64,000 bases of DNA. Origin: Avibacterium volantium_A. GTDB lineage: Bacteria; Pseudomonadota; Gammaproteobacteria; Enterobacterales; Pasteurellaceae. The position numbers and the translations under genes were made by a program. The stretch is from positions 1-64,000 of the forward strand of contig NZ_JBMMGT010000001.1 of assembly GCF_049366555.1 (NCBI RefSeq). The letters run 5' to 3'. Below, one piece after another: positions 52,344-61,698 of the stretch. The notes under the pieces are model-generated. The model saw nothing but the letters and a program-made list of their open reading frames with translations, was not told the DNA's origin and did no database searches. Numbering within the stretch: position 1 is the first letter of the stretch; every line of letters starts with the position of its first letter.

Positions 52344-53544
52344 TTTGTTCACCTTGTGGATTAGAAGATTGTGCATTAGCGGCTTGTGCATTTTGTTGTA
52401 CTTCACTTTGCAATGGTGGAACAGGCTTGCCAATGCGAGCGTAGAAATCCACCACGAATTGATCGAAACGGTCTTCATCAATAGCTTGGCGAATTTGTGC
52501 CATTAAACGTTGATAATAACGTAAATTATGAATAGTGTTTAATCTTGCGCCTAAAATTTCACCGCACTTATCTAAATGGTAAAGATAGGCTTTGGTGTAA
52601 TTTTTACAGGTGTAACAATCACATTCTGGATCAAGCGGGCTTGTGTCATCACGGTATTTCGCATTACGAATTTTCACAATCCCGTCTGTAACAAATAAAT
52701 GTCCGTTGCGTGCGTTGCGGGTTGGCATTACGCAGTCGAACATATCAATCCCACGGCGAACGCCCTCCACCAAATCTTCAGGTTTTCCCACGCCCATTAA
52801 GTAGCGAGGCTTATCCGCAGGCAGTTGCGGGCAAACATATTCTAAAATGCGGTGCATATCTTCTTTCGGCTCGCCCACTGCCAAACCGCCCACCGCATAA
52901 CCGTCAAAGCCGATCTCTACCAAGCCTTCAACGGAAACTTTGCGTAATTCTTCATACACGCCACCTTGCACAATGCCGAATAAGGCGTTTTGATTGCCTA
53001 ACTCATCGAAACGGTTACGGCTACGTTTTGCCCAACGGAGCGATATTTCCATTGATTTTTTCGCATAGTCAAAGGTGGCAGGATAAGGCGTACATTCATC
53101 AAAGATCATCACGATGTCAGAACCCAGATCATATTGAATTTCCATTGATTTTTCAGGGGAAAGGAAAATACGTTCGCCATTGATCGGATTTTGGAATTTC
53201 ACGCCCTCTTCGGTGATTTTGCGTAATTTACCAAGGCTGAACACTTGGAAGCCGCCGCTATCGGTTAAAATCGGGCGATGCCAGTTCATAAAATCGTGCA
53301 AATCGCCGTGCTTACGCATAATTTCTTGCCCTGGGCGTAGCCATAAATGAAAGGTGTTGCCGAGCAAAATTTCCGCCCCCGTTTCATGCACTTCTTCTGG
53401 CGTCATTCCTTTTACCGTACCGTAAGTGCCGACAGGCATAAAGGCAGGGGTTTGCACTTCAAATTCCCCTTGTGGACGTTGGAAAGTCATTGTGCCACGG
53501 CGTGCCGTGCCATCGGTTTTATGAAGTTTAAATTTCATTGTCAT
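52336..53544 (-). CDS. tgt: tRNA-guanine transglycosylase Tgt
   Basis: Exchanges G34 for preQ1 in the anticodon of Asn, Asp, His and Tyr tRNAs (queuosine pathway). 402 residues. The nucleophile Asp region DSGGFQVFSLGK, the FDCVMPTRNAR loop and the zinc site CDCYTCKNYT plus a downstream His are present. The last roughly 25 residues are a Gln/Asn/Ala-rich tail (QNAQAANAQSSNPQGEQNA) beyond the usual end of the family. Confidence 0.97.
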   Translation of the reverse strand: MTMKFKLHKTDGTARRGTMTFQRPQGEFEVQTPAFMPVGTYGTVKGMTPEEVHETGAEILLGNTFHLWLRPGQEIMRKHGDLHDFMNWHRPILTDSGGFQVFSLGKLRKITEEGVKFQNPINGERIFLSPEKSMEIQYDLGSDIVMIFDECTPYPATFDYAKKSMEISLRWAKRSRNRFDELGNQNALFGIVQGGVYEELRKVSVEGLVEIGFDGYAVGGLAVGEPKEDMHRILEYVCPQLPADKPRYLMGVGKPEDLVEGVRRGIDMFDCVMPTRNARNGHLFVTDGIVKIRNAKYRDDTSPLDPECDCYTCKNYTKAYLYHLDKCGEILGARLNTIHNLRYYQRLMAQIRQAIDEDRFDQFVVDFYARIGKPVPPLQSEVQQNAQAANAQSSNPQGEQNA

Positions 53545-53597
53545 TATGTTTCCTTTTCGAATAAACAGTTCGAGGGTTAATTAATAGGCATTAGCGA

Positions 53598-54689
53598 TTA
53601 ATCTAAGCCCGTTACATTAGGATTTTTCGTAATAAACATTGCATCGCCATAACTGAAAAAACGGTAGCCATTTTGCACCGCACTTTCATAGGCTTGCATC
53701 GTGTGCTTGTATCCTGCAAAGGCAGAAACCAGCATAATCAGCGTGCTTTCTGGCAAATGGAAATTTGTGATTAACGCGTCCACCACAAGGAATTTTTTGC
53801 CTGGGTAAAGGAAGATAGACGTATCGGAAAAATACGGTGCAAGCAGTTGGCTGCCGTGATTTTCTTGGCTAAATAACGCCGCACTTTCAATGGAACGCAC
53901 AGAGGTTGTTCCCACGGCAATCACACGCTTGCCGTTGGCTTTGGTACGCAAAATGGCGTCCACCGTTTCCTGCGGCACTTCCACATATTCCGCGTGCATT
54001 TTGTGATCTTCAATATTTTCTACCCGCACAGGCTGGAATGTACCCGCGCCAACGTGCAAGGTTACAAAGGCAAAATTTACGCCTTTTGCTTTCAGCTTTT
54101 CTAATAATTCATTATCAAAATGCAAGCCTGCGGTAGGGGCAGCCACGGCACCCGGCACTTTGTTATAGACCGTTTGATAGCGCTCTTTATCGGCATCTTC
54201 ATCGGGGCGATCAATATAAGGTGGCAGTGGCATATGGCCGATTTGTTGCAGCACGTCTAAAAGTGCGGTGCTTTTTTCTGCCATTTCTAGCTCAAATAAA
54301 GTATCGTGGCGGGCTTTCATAATCATTTTAATGCCCTTGCCTTCGCCTAATTTATCTTCGCCGAGAAACAACTCTGCCCCTTCTTTCGGGGCTTTGGAAG
54401 AACGAATATGCGCGAGAAAACGATCTTCCGACAAAATTCGTTCCACCAACACTTCAATCTTACCGCCACTGGCTTTGCGTCCGTACATTCTCGCTGGGAT
54501 CACTCGGGTATTATTAAAAATCAATAAATCCCCTTCGTTGATCAAATCCACCACATCGGCAAAAGTGCGGTGAAAAAGTTCACCATTTTCACCGTTAAGC
54601 TGTAATAAACGGCTGGCGCTGCGATCCGCTTTGGGATAGCGCGCGATCAACGCATCGGGTAAATCAAAATAAAAATCTGAAACACGCAT
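53598..54689 (-). CDS. queA: tRNA preQ1(34) S-adenosylmethionine ribosyltransferase-isomerase QueA
   Basis: Transfers the ribosyl group of AdoMet onto preQ1 in tRNA to give epoxyqueuosine. 363 residues. Family segments FYFDLPDALIARYP, NNTRVIPARMYG, VPGAVAAPTAGLHF and HLPESTLIMLVSAF are present. First gene of queA-tgt; two USS copies lie within it. Confidence 0.97.
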   Translation of the reverse strand: MRVSDFYFDLPDALIARYPKADRSASRLLQLNGENGELFHRTFADVVDLINEGDLLIFNNTRVIPARMYGRKASGGKIEVLVERILSEDRFLAHIRSSKAPKEGAELFLGEDKLGEGKGIKMIMKARHDTLFELEMAEKSTALLDVLQQIGHMPLPPYIDRPDEDADKERYQTVYNKVPGAVAAPTAGLHFDNELLEKLKAKGVNFAFVTLHVGAGTFQPVRVENIEDHKMHAEYVEVPQETVDAILRTKANGKRVIAVGTTSVRSIESAALFSQENHGSQLLAPYFSDTSIFLYPGKKFLVVDALITNFHLPESTLIMLVSAFAGYKHTMQAYESAVQNGYRFFSYGDAMFITKNPNVTGLD

Positions 54690-54795
54690 AATTCTTTTTA
54701 TTAAAATAAAGGGTAAACAGGGATTAGTTGGCGTAGTCTATTGAGATTTTGTGGATTGTACAAGGAAAATGTGAGAGTAGGGCATTTTTAGAAAA

Positions 54796-54822
54796 CCAAA
54801 GGACTGATTATTCAGCCCTTGG
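54796..54822 (-). terminator. Probable terminator of putP
   Basis: An imperfect hairpin (CCAAAGGACTGA with TCAGCCCTTGG) lies 11 nt past the putP stop and is followed on the minus strand by a T-rich TTTTC tract. Confidence 0.55.
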
Positions 54823-54833
54823 ATTTAAATTTA

Positions 54834-56333
54834 TTATCGTTGTTGATTGTAGCTTTTCTCCGCCTCATCAAATTTTTCAGCTACGTCTTTGGCAACTGGT
54901 GAGAAAATTGATGAGGTTAGGGTAACGAAAGAACAAGCTAAGAAGCCTGGGATAATTTCGTATAAGTTGGCGATGTCTTTCCAGTTTAGTGCGGTCATTA
55001 GCGGTTTCCACGCCACAACTGTTACTGCACCAGCTAACATTCCCCATAACGCGGCGTTGGAGGTGATGTTGCGGTTAAATAGGGAAAGGATCACCAATGG
55101 CCCAAATGATGCGCCAAAGCCAGCCCAAGCGTAGGATACCAAGCCCATTACTTTAGAATTCGGATCTTGTGCGATAGCAATGGCAACAATGGCGATAAGC
55201 AATACCATCACGCGGCCAACCCAAACTAATTCCGTGCTTGAGGCATTTTTGCGTAAGAAACCGTGGTAGAAATCTTCGGTAATGGCAGCAGAACACATTA
55301 AGAATTGTGCCGATAAGGTACTCATAATCGCCGCTAAAATGGCGGATAGCACAATACCCACAATCCAAGGATTAAAAATGGCTTTGGAAATTTCAATAAA
55401 CACCGACTCGGCGGAATCCAAAGCAATGCCTTTTACTTCAAAATAAGCCAAGCCGAAATAGCCCACGGCACAAGCACCGCCTAAGCAGAGGATCATCCAA
55501 GTGATCCCGATTGTGCAGGCTTTATCTAAGGCTTGTACTGAACTGGCTGCCATAAAACGGGCTAAAATGTGCGGTTGTCCGAAGTAGCCTAATCCCCAAG
55601 AAAGAGCCGAAATCACGCCAATACCTGATACATTATAAAGCCAGTTGGAATAAGGAATTCCCGTTTGTTGTGATTTAGCTTCTAGGGCAAGGGTAATTTC
55701 TTCCCAGCTAATGTTGAGCAACACGATGACAGGGGCGAGCAATAAAGCGAAAATCATCAATGAGGCTTGAATGGTATCGCTCCAAGAAATCGCTAAATAG
55801 CCACCAATAAAGGTGTAAGCAATAGTTGCCATCGCACCAAAAATCAAGGCGGTGGTGTAATCAATGCCTAATAAACTTTGGAATAATTTTGCCCCAGCTA
55901 CCACACCAGATGCACAATAAATAGTGAAGAAAAACAAGATCACTGAAGAAGAAAGAATTTTCAGTGATTTTGCTCGTTTTGGAAATCGCATTGCAAAATA
56001 TTCAGGTAAGGTAAGTGCATTGCCATATTGCTCGGTGAAAACCCGTAAACGCCCTGCCACAATGCGGTAATTTAGATATGCCCCAACCGTTAGCCCCACG
56101 GCAATCCAGGCTTCTGACAAGCCAGTAAGGAAAATTGCACCGGGCAAGCCAAGTAGCAACCAACCAGACATATCTGATGCGCCCGCCGACATTGCGGTCA
56201 CAAAGCTACCCATTTTGCGGCCGCCTAAAATGTAATCGTTAAAATTTTTGGTGGAAATATAGGCATAAATCCCAATCCCTAAAATAATAACAAGATACAG
56301 TCCAAAAGCTGTGTAGATTTGATAATTCTGCAT
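54834..56333 (-). CDS. putP: Sodium/proline symporter PutP
   Basis: Inner-membrane sodium:solute symporter of 499 residues with about thirteen helices. The family signatures GGRKMGSFVTAMSAGASDMSGWLLLG, with the sodium-site Asp/Ser residues, and GLGYFGQPHILARFMAA are clear. Supplies proline to PutA. It is 17 bp downstream of putA, so the two form one operon. Confidence 0.96.
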   Translation of the reverse strand: MQNYQIYTAFGLYLVIILGIGIYAYISTKNFNDYILGGRKMGSFVTAMSAGASDMSGWLLLGLPGAIFLTGLSEAWIAVGLTVGAYLNYRIVAGRLRVFTEQYGNALTLPEYFAMRFPKRAKSLKILSSSVILFFFTIYCASGVVAGAKLFQSLLGIDYTTALIFGAMATIAYTFIGGYLAISWSDTIQASLMIFALLLAPVIVLLNISWEEITLALEAKSQQTGIPYSNWLYNVSGIGVISALSWGLGYFGQPHILARFMAASSVQALDKACTIGITWMILCLGGACAVGYFGLAYFEVKGIALDSAESVFIEISKAIFNPWIVGIVLSAILAAIMSTLSAQFLMCSAAITEDFYHGFLRKNASSTELVWVGRVMVLLIAIVAIAIAQDPNSKVMGLVSYAWAGFGASFGPLVILSLFNRNITSNAALWGMLAGAVTVVAWKPLMTALNWKDIANLYEIIPGFLACSFVTLTSSIFSPVAKDVAEKFDEAEKSYNQQR

Positions 56334-56350
56334 ACTTTCTCCCTATAAAA

Positions 56351-59300
56351 TTATTGTTCTTCAATGGCCATTAGGGTGGCGTTGCCCCCTGCGGCAGAAA
56401 TATTCTCACTGCGTGAAAATTCGTTATATAGCAAGGTCAAATCCTGATTGACTGTCCAATCGTATAAACAGAAAATCGCAGGATTATTCTGCGCAAAGCG
56501 CTGACGTGTTTGGGTATCGATCGGCGATACAAACACCGCTTTTTGCAAATGCTGTCCTTCTTTTAGGATTTGTAGATGTGGTAATTGATAGCTCAACAGC
56601 GGATTATCTTTTTCTACAACAACATTAAATCCTGCTTGTTGTAACCGCTGATAAGCCGCAGTTAAACGAGCGTGATCTTGACCGAGTAATAAAACAGAAG
56701 TGGTTTTATAATCAATGCTATTTAATTCCCCTGTAATACTAGGCAATACTTTGTTTTTTGCAAGTATAGATGAATAATATTGTGATGTTTTGGTTAAACG
56801 TTGAACATAAAGCTCGCCGCCCGCTTTCGGCCCTGTGCCTGATAAGCCGTGTCCGCCGAACGGTTGCACGCCAACTACCGCCCCCACAATATTACGGTTA
56901 ATGTAGAAATTGCCACATTCTAAATACTGTTGCACAAAGGCAACATTTTTGCTGATGCGACTATGGCAGCCCCCTGTTAAGGCATAGCCTTTGGCGTTGA
57001 TTTTTTGCAGATAATCACCCAATTCTGCTTTTTTATAGCGAACAAAGTGCAGAATTGGCCCGAATACTTCACGATTAATTTGATCCAAAGAATCCACTTC
57101 ATAAATGGCTGGTGCGACAAAATGCCCTGAAGTCGGGGAATCCAATTCAAAATATCGGCGAGAAAACGACCGCACTTGTGTTTGGTAATTGATTAAGTTG
57201 GCTTTTGCTTCTTCATCGATCACCGGCCCAATATCAGTATTGAGTAGCTCTGGATTGCCAATCACCAATTCTTTCATTGCTTCGGTGAGCATTTGGTATA
57301 AACGATCCGCAATGTCTTCTTGCACTAATAAAATACGCAAGGCAGAACAGCGTTGGCCTGCGGAATCAAAGGCGGAACTTAGTACATCGGTAATCACTTG
57401 TTCTAATAAAGCTGAAGAATCTACCACCATTGTGTTTAAACCGCCGGTTTCAGCAATGAGCACAGGCTGATCTTCTCGTTGCACAAGCTGTTTATTGATT
57501 AAATGGGCTACTTCCGTTGAGCCTGTGAACATCACCGCATTAAAGGGTTGAGCCACTAACGCTGCACCTAAATCGCCAGCCCCTAAGGTCAGTTGCAATG
57601 CCTCTTGCGGTACACCAGCTTGATGTAATAATTTCACCGCATAATAAGCAATGAGCGAAGTTTGTTCGGCAGGTTTTGCAATCACATTATTGCCTGCTGC
57701 CAAGGCTGCGGCGATCTGTCCAGTGAAAATTGCCAGAGGGAAATTCCAAGGGGAAATACATAGTACCTTGCCTAGCGGTGGTGCGAGGGCATTTTTGCTG
57801 TCTAATAAACGGATTTGTTCCGCGTAATAACGCAAGAAATCCACCGCTTCACGCAGTTCACCAATGGCATTTGGCAAGGTTTTGCCAGCTTCTTCAATGG
57901 CAAGACGCAACAACAAGCCAGTATTTTCTTGATAAAAATCCGCCGCTCTTTCTAAAATTGCCGCACGTTCTTCCACGGTTTTTTCTTGCCAAACACGAGA
58001 TTGCAGCACATCAAAAACCGCAGGCACATCATCTGGCGACATAAAGGTAGAAGTAGGCAGAGATTGTGCTGTATCAGCTGGTTTGCGGCCTTGATAACGT
58101 TGCGCTGCTTGCACTGGCACCGCACAAAGGGATTGCACGTCCGCATATTCTGCTTGATTTAATTGCTGTTGCAATTCCGCCAGTTGGATTTCATCACTTA
58201 AATTAAAGCCTTGGGAATTACGGCGATGGGGGAAAAGATCCGCCGGTAATTTAATGGCTTTATTTGGCGCACCGTTAAAACGAGCAAATTTTTTCCACGG
58301 CGCTTTAATCAGTTCATTAACAGAAATATTGTTATCCACTAATTGATGCACGAAAGAGGAATTTGCACCGTTTTCTAGCAATCGGCGTACAAGGTAGGCG
58401 AGTAGGGTTTCATAGGTTCCCACTGGCGCATATACCCGCACACGGCGATTAAATTGATGTTCACCAACCACGTTATCATAAAGGGTTTCGCCCATTCCGT
58501 GCAGACATTGAAACTCAAATTCTTTGCCTTTACCCAGTTCCGCAATGGTGGCTAGGGTTTGCACATTATGCGTCGCAAATTGTGGATAAATGGCATCTTG
58601 TGCGTCTAATAATTTCTTCGCACAGCTAATATAAGAAATATCCGTATGCACTTTGCGTGTATAAACAGGGAAGCCTTGCACGCCTTCGGTTTGCGCCCAT
58701 TTAATTTCGCTATCCCAATACGCGCCTTTCACCAAACGTACCATCATTTTGCGCTGATAACGGCGATTTAACGCAATAATATAATCCAATACATAAGGAC
58801 AGCGTTTTGAATAGGCCTGCACCACAAAGCCGATACCATTAAAGCCAGCAAGATCAGGATCTTGTAATAATTTTTCGAGCAGATCTAAAGAAATTTCAAG
58901 GCGTGCCATTTCTTCTGCATCAATGTTTAAGCCGATATTGTACTGTTTTGCTAGCACAAAAAGCTGTTTTAAACGAGGATAGATTTCGCTCATTAAACGA
59001 TCTTGTTGCGAACGAGAATAACGCGGGTGGATAGCCGATAATTTCACTGATACGCCATTTGCATCATATAAGGCTCGCCCTGCGGATTGTTTACCCACGG
59101 CGTGAATGGCGTCCACATAATCTTGCAAATATCTATCCGCATCTTCCATTGTCATTGCAGCTTCGCCGAGCATATCAAAGGAAAAACAATAGCCCATTTT
59201 TTCTCTTGTCGTAATATTTTTTAGGGCTTTTTCCATTGTTTCGCCAGTAACAAATTGCTCACCTAAAATCCCCATTGCTTTTTCAATGGCTTTTTTCATC

Positions 59301-59791
59301 ACAGGCGCAGAAAGGCGAGAGAAACTTCTCATTAATGCAGAAGAAAGGGCTTCTTCATCTAAACTGGCACTGATTTTATTGCCAAGCATTAAACCTAGGC
59401 TTGCGGCGTTGGTAAATAGCGAGCCTGATTTTTTCAAATGGGATTGCCAGTTACCCTGTTGAAGTTTATCGTTGATTAAATCATAACGGGTTTGCACGTC
59501 GGGAATACGCAACAAGGCTTCCGCCAAGCACATCAAGGCAATGCCTTCATCACAGCCTAAAGAAAACTCGTGCATCAAGGCATCAACGCCATAATGTTTC
59601 TGTTTTTTACTACGGATTTTGCCGATTAACTCTCGGGCGACTTGTTCAATGGAAGATTCTTGCTGTGGGGTGAAATCTAAGGTTTGGACTAATAGACTTA
59701 CTGCGGGCTGCTCTGGGCAATCATAATGCGCGCTGATAATTTTACGAAGTTCGGGTTCTACGGTGGGTAGGGGAGAGTATTGATAGTTCAT
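56351..59791 (-). CDS. putA: Bifunctional proline dehydrogenase / P5C dehydrogenase PutA without DNA-binding domain
   Basis: Membrane-associated flavoenzyme oxidising proline to glutamate. 1146 residues from the ATG at 59791 (GGAG site 8 nt before). The N-terminal PRODH barrel includes SIHPRYSRSQ-like KLSAIHPRYS and MVRLVKGAYWDSEIKWAQ. The C-terminal P5CDH has ISPWNFPLAIFTGQIAAALA and the nucleophile Cys in SAFDSAGQRCSALR. The protein runs to the same AAGGNA-x-LM ending as E. coli PutA, but it starts at about residue 85 of that protein. The ribbon-helix-helix repressor domain is therefore missing, and it cannot autoregulate put as E. coli PutA does. Confidence 0.95.
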   Translation of the reverse strand: MNYQYSPLPTVEPELRKIISAHYDCPEQPAVSLLVQTLDFTPQQESSIEQVARELIGKIRSKKQKHYGVDALMHEFSLGCDEGIALMCLAEALLRIPDVQTRYDLINDKLQQGNWQSHLKKSGSLFTNAASLGLMLGNKISASLDEEALSSALMRSFSRLSAPVMKKAIEKAMGILGEQFVTGETMEKALKNITTREKMGYCFSFDMLGEAAMTMEDADRYLQDYVDAIHAVGKQSAGRALYDANGVSVKLSAIHPRYSRSQQDRLMSEIYPRLKQLFVLAKQYNIGLNIDAEEMARLEISLDLLEKLLQDPDLAGFNGIGFVVQAYSKRCPYVLDYIIALNRRYQRKMMVRLVKGAYWDSEIKWAQTEGVQGFPVYTRKVHTDISYISCAKKLLDAQDAIYPQFATHNVQTLATIAELGKGKEFEFQCLHGMGETLYDNVVGEHQFNRRVRVYAPVGTYETLLAYLVRRLLENGANSSFVHQLVDNNISVNELIKAPWKKFARFNGAPNKAIKLPADLFPHRRNSQGFNLSDEIQLAELQQQLNQAEYADVQSLCAVPVQAAQRYQGRKPADTAQSLPTSTFMSPDDVPAVFDVLQSRVWQEKTVEERAAILERAADFYQENTGLLLRLAIEEAGKTLPNAIGELREAVDFLRYYAEQIRLLDSKNALAPPLGKVLCISPWNFPLAIFTGQIAAALAAGNNVIAKPAEQTSLIAYYAVKLLHQAGVPQEALQLTLGAGDLGAALVAQPFNAVMFTGSTEVAHLINKQLVQREDQPVLIAETGGLNTMVVDSSALLEQVITDVLSSAFDSAGQRCSALRILLVQEDIADRLYQMLTEAMKELVIGNPELLNTDIGPVIDEEAKANLINYQTQVRSFSRRYFELDSPTSGHFVAPAIYEVDSLDQINREVFGPILHFVRYKKAELGDYLQKINAKGYALTGGCHSRISKNVAFVQQYLECGNFYINRNIVGAVVGVQPFGGHGLSGTGPKAGGELYVQRLTKTSQYYSSILAKNKVLPSITGELNSIDYKTTSVLLLGQDHARLTAAYQRLQQAGFNVVVEKDNPLLSYQLPHLQILKEGQHLQKAVFVSPIDTQTRQRFAQNNPAIFCLYDWTVNQDLTLLYNEFSRSENISAAGGNATLMAIEEQ

Positions 59792-59885
59792 AAGATGCTC
59801 CATATAAAATTTGGCTTTATTTGTTAATGGAATGTTAAGGATTGTAATGAAATTTTGAAAAGAAAAAATATGAAATATTGAGAAA

Positions 59886-59901
59886 TGTGATGAAGTTCAA
59901 A
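59886..59901. promoter_or_regulatory. Candidate CRP site upstream of putA
   Basis: TGTGA-TGAAGT-TCAAA in the context AAATGTGA matches the CRP core at 8 of 10 positions, about 100 bp upstream of the putA ATG. CRP control of proline use is plausible; evidence is pattern only. Confidence 0.35.
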
Positions 59902-59993
59902 AAATAGTCTTTAATGTAGCAATATTATTTGCCCAGAAACATCATAAAACAAAAGTGCGGTGCTTTTTTGGGGAGTTTTTATGGAATTAGGTG
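59902..59993. other. Remainder of the putA upstream region
   Basis: Part of the 381-bp gap between putA and trhP. It contains a USS at 59953-59961. A plus-strand 21-codon frame (59981-60046) with a GGGGAG site overlaps the small-RNA hairpin and is not called as a gene. No further feature was seen. Confidence 0.4.
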
Positions 59994-60051
59994 AAAAAAA
60001 AGCCCTTCAAAGAAGGGCTGAAAATATTTGGAGTCATACTTTTTAGGGTAT
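59994..60051 (-). ncRNA. Candidate small RNA (or putA leader attenuator) of about 58 nt
   Basis: On the minus strand a strong promoter (next entry) is followed by a 5' hairpin CATAC/GTATG, a short AT-rich single-stranded stretch, and a perfect terminator stem AGCCCTTC/GAAGGGCT with loop TTT and eight T residues. There is no plausible coding frame. It lies between trhP, which has its own terminator at 60142-60161, and putA, whose ATG is about 200 nt downstream. In E. coli the sRNA CyaR also lies just downstream of yegQ, but I see no sequence similarity. Confidence 0.6.
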
Positions 60052-60057
60052 GGCGGC

Positions 60058-60085
60058 ATTATACAAGGAAAAATGTAATTTGCAA
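60058..60085 (-). promoter_or_regulatory. Promoter of the candidate small RNA
   Basis: -35 TTGCAA (60080-60085), a 16-bp spacer and consensus -10 TATAAT (60058-60063) on the minus strand. Predicted start near 60051. Confidence 0.7.
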
Positions 60086-60141
60086 CATTTTATTAACAAA
60101 TTTGTAATAATTTATTAAAGTTTAAACCAAGCCAAGAAAAA

Positions 60142-60161
60142 GGCGAGCTAACTCGCTCGCC
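60142..60161 (-). terminator. Intrinsic terminator of trhP
   Basis: A 7-bp GC-rich stem (GGCGAGC with GCTCGCC) with a 6-nt loop, then TTTTTC on the minus strand, 12 nt past the trhP stop. Confidence 0.75.
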
Positions 60162-60172
60162 AAGTGATGTGA

Positions 60173-61543
60173 TTATTTGCTTTCTGCGTGCGGATTGCGC
60201 GTATTGGCGTTCACCAAGTTTCGCATTAGCAAGGCATAGTCTAAATCCAAATCTTCTGGTACATCTAAGAAAACAAAATGTCCGTCCCCTAGCGCTGCTT
60301 CTACTTCTTCCCCTTTGCGATTTAGCATACGTTCAATTTTGAACACGATATTGCCTTTTGGTGTCATTAATTCCACTTCGTCACCAAGTAAGAATTTATT
60401 TTTTACCGCCACTTCGGCCAAGCCCTCTTTACGCACACCGGTAAATTCGCCGACAAATTGCTGACGCTCAGAAATGCTATAACCATAGTCGTAGTTTTGG
60501 TATTCATCGTGGGTGTGGCGGCGTAAAAAACCCTCGGTATAACCACGGTGAGCAAGGCTTTCTAGCGTGTCCATCAGGCTTTCATCAAATGGTTTGCCCG
60601 CTGCGGCATCATCAATGGCTTTGCGGTACACCTGTGCGGTTCTTGCACAATAGTAGAAAGATTTAGTGCGCCCTTCAATTTTTAGTGAATGAACCCCAAT
60701 TTGTGTGAGTTTTTCAACGTGTTGCACGGCGCGCAGATCTTTTGAGTTCATAATATAAGTGCCGTGTTCGTCCTCAAAGGCAGACATTTTTTCTTCTGGA
60801 CGCTGGCTTTCTGCAAGTAAGAAGACTTTGTCCGTAGTTTGTCCTTCGCCCAAGGTTGGTGCAACATTTTTCACTGGGATTTCATTGCCAACAATGTTGC
60901 CCACTTCATCTTCCTTGCCTTCTTCCACCGAATATTCCCAACGGCACGCATTGGTGCAAGTGCCTTGGTTGGGATCACGCTTGTTGATGTAACCTGAAAG
61001 CAAACAACGCCCTGAATAGGCCATACATAACGCACCGTGGACGAAAATTTCAATTTCCATATCGGGCACTTGTTGACGAATTTCAGCAATTTCATCAATG
61101 GAAAGCTCGCGGGACAAAATCACGCGGGTTAAGCCCATTTGCTTCCAAAATTTCACCGTCGCCCAGTTCACCGCATTGGCTTGCACAGAAAGGTGAATAT
61201 CCATTTCAGGGAAATGCTCTCGCACCAACATAATTAGCCCCGGATCGGACATAATTAACGCGTCAGGCTTCATTTCTACCACAGGCTGAAGATCTTTGAT
61301 AAAGGTTTTTAATTTGGAGTTGTGCGGTGCAATATTCACCACCACATAGAATTTTTTGCCGAGGGCGTGGGCTTCATCAATCCCAATTTTCAAATTGGCG
61401 TGGTTAAATTCATTGTTGCGCACACGCAAGCTATAACGTGGCTGTCCTGCATAAACGGCATCAGCGCCATAAGCAAAGGCATAGCGCATATTTTTTAACG
61501 AACCTGCGGGTGAAAGCAGTTCGGGTTTGAATGTGGTTGTCAT
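60173..61543 (-). CDS. trhP: Peptidase U32-family tRNA hydroxylation protein TrhP (YegQ)
   Basis: 456 residues, full length for YegQ. The U32 signature EIFVHGALCMAYSGRCLLS (about residues 165-183) with its cysteines, plus the downstream Cys in GTCTNACRWEY, form the conserved Cys set. Despite the peptidase name, the E. coli protein takes part in prephenate-dependent 5-hydroxylation of uridine-34 in tRNAs. It is monocistronic with its own terminator. Resembles H. influenzae HI0419 from memory. Confidence 0.93.
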   Translation of the reverse strand: MTTTFKPELLSPAGSLKNMRYAFAYGADAVYAGQPRYSLRVRNNEFNHANLKIGIDEAHALGKKFYVVVNIAPHNSKLKTFIKDLQPVVEMKPDALIMSDPGLIMLVREHFPEMDIHLSVQANAVNWATVKFWKQMGLTRVILSRELSIDEIAEIRQQVPDMEIEIFVHGALCMAYSGRCLLSGYINKRDPNQGTCTNACRWEYSVEEGKEDEVGNIVGNEIPVKNVAPTLGEGQTTDKVFLLAESQRPEEKMSAFEDEHGTYIMNSKDLRAVQHVEKLTQIGVHSLKIEGRTKSFYYCARTAQVYRKAIDDAAAGKPFDESLMDTLESLAHRGYTEGFLRRHTHDEYQNYDYGYSISERQQFVGEFTGVRKEGLAEVAVKNKFLLGDEVELMTPKGNIVFKIERMLNRKGEEVEAALGDGHFVFLDVPEDLDLDYALLMRNLVNANTRNPHAESK

Positions 61544-61648
61544 AAATTTCTCTTTGTGTCTGATTACAAGTCAGGCATTCACTCAAGGTAAATGCGTAAA
61601 GGCGGTTATTGTAGGGGGATTTTGTGATTTGTAAAGTAAAGAGAGAAA

Positions 61649-61687
61649 AAGTGCGGTGGAAATTTTGTGAATTTTTTCACCGCACTT
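61649..61687 (-). terminator. Terminator of the YdgA-family gene made from an inverted USS pair
   Basis: AAGTGCGGTG (61649-61658) pairs with CACCGCACTT (61678-61687). The inner segments GAAAATTTTG/GAATTTTTTC extend the stem imperfectly. On the minus strand TTTTTC follows. Confidence 0.8.
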
Positions 61688-61698
61688 AATAAAGGCAA

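Noticed and set aside
52344..52481. Longer start of the hemerythrin-like protein
   Set aside because: It lies wholly inside tgt and is not family-like; the ATG overlapping the tgt stop is a normal coupled start.
59981..60046. A 21-codon plus-strand frame with a GGGGAG ribosome site as a gene
   Set aside because: It runs through the terminator stem of the opposite-strand RNA and has no family; kept only as a low-interest observation.
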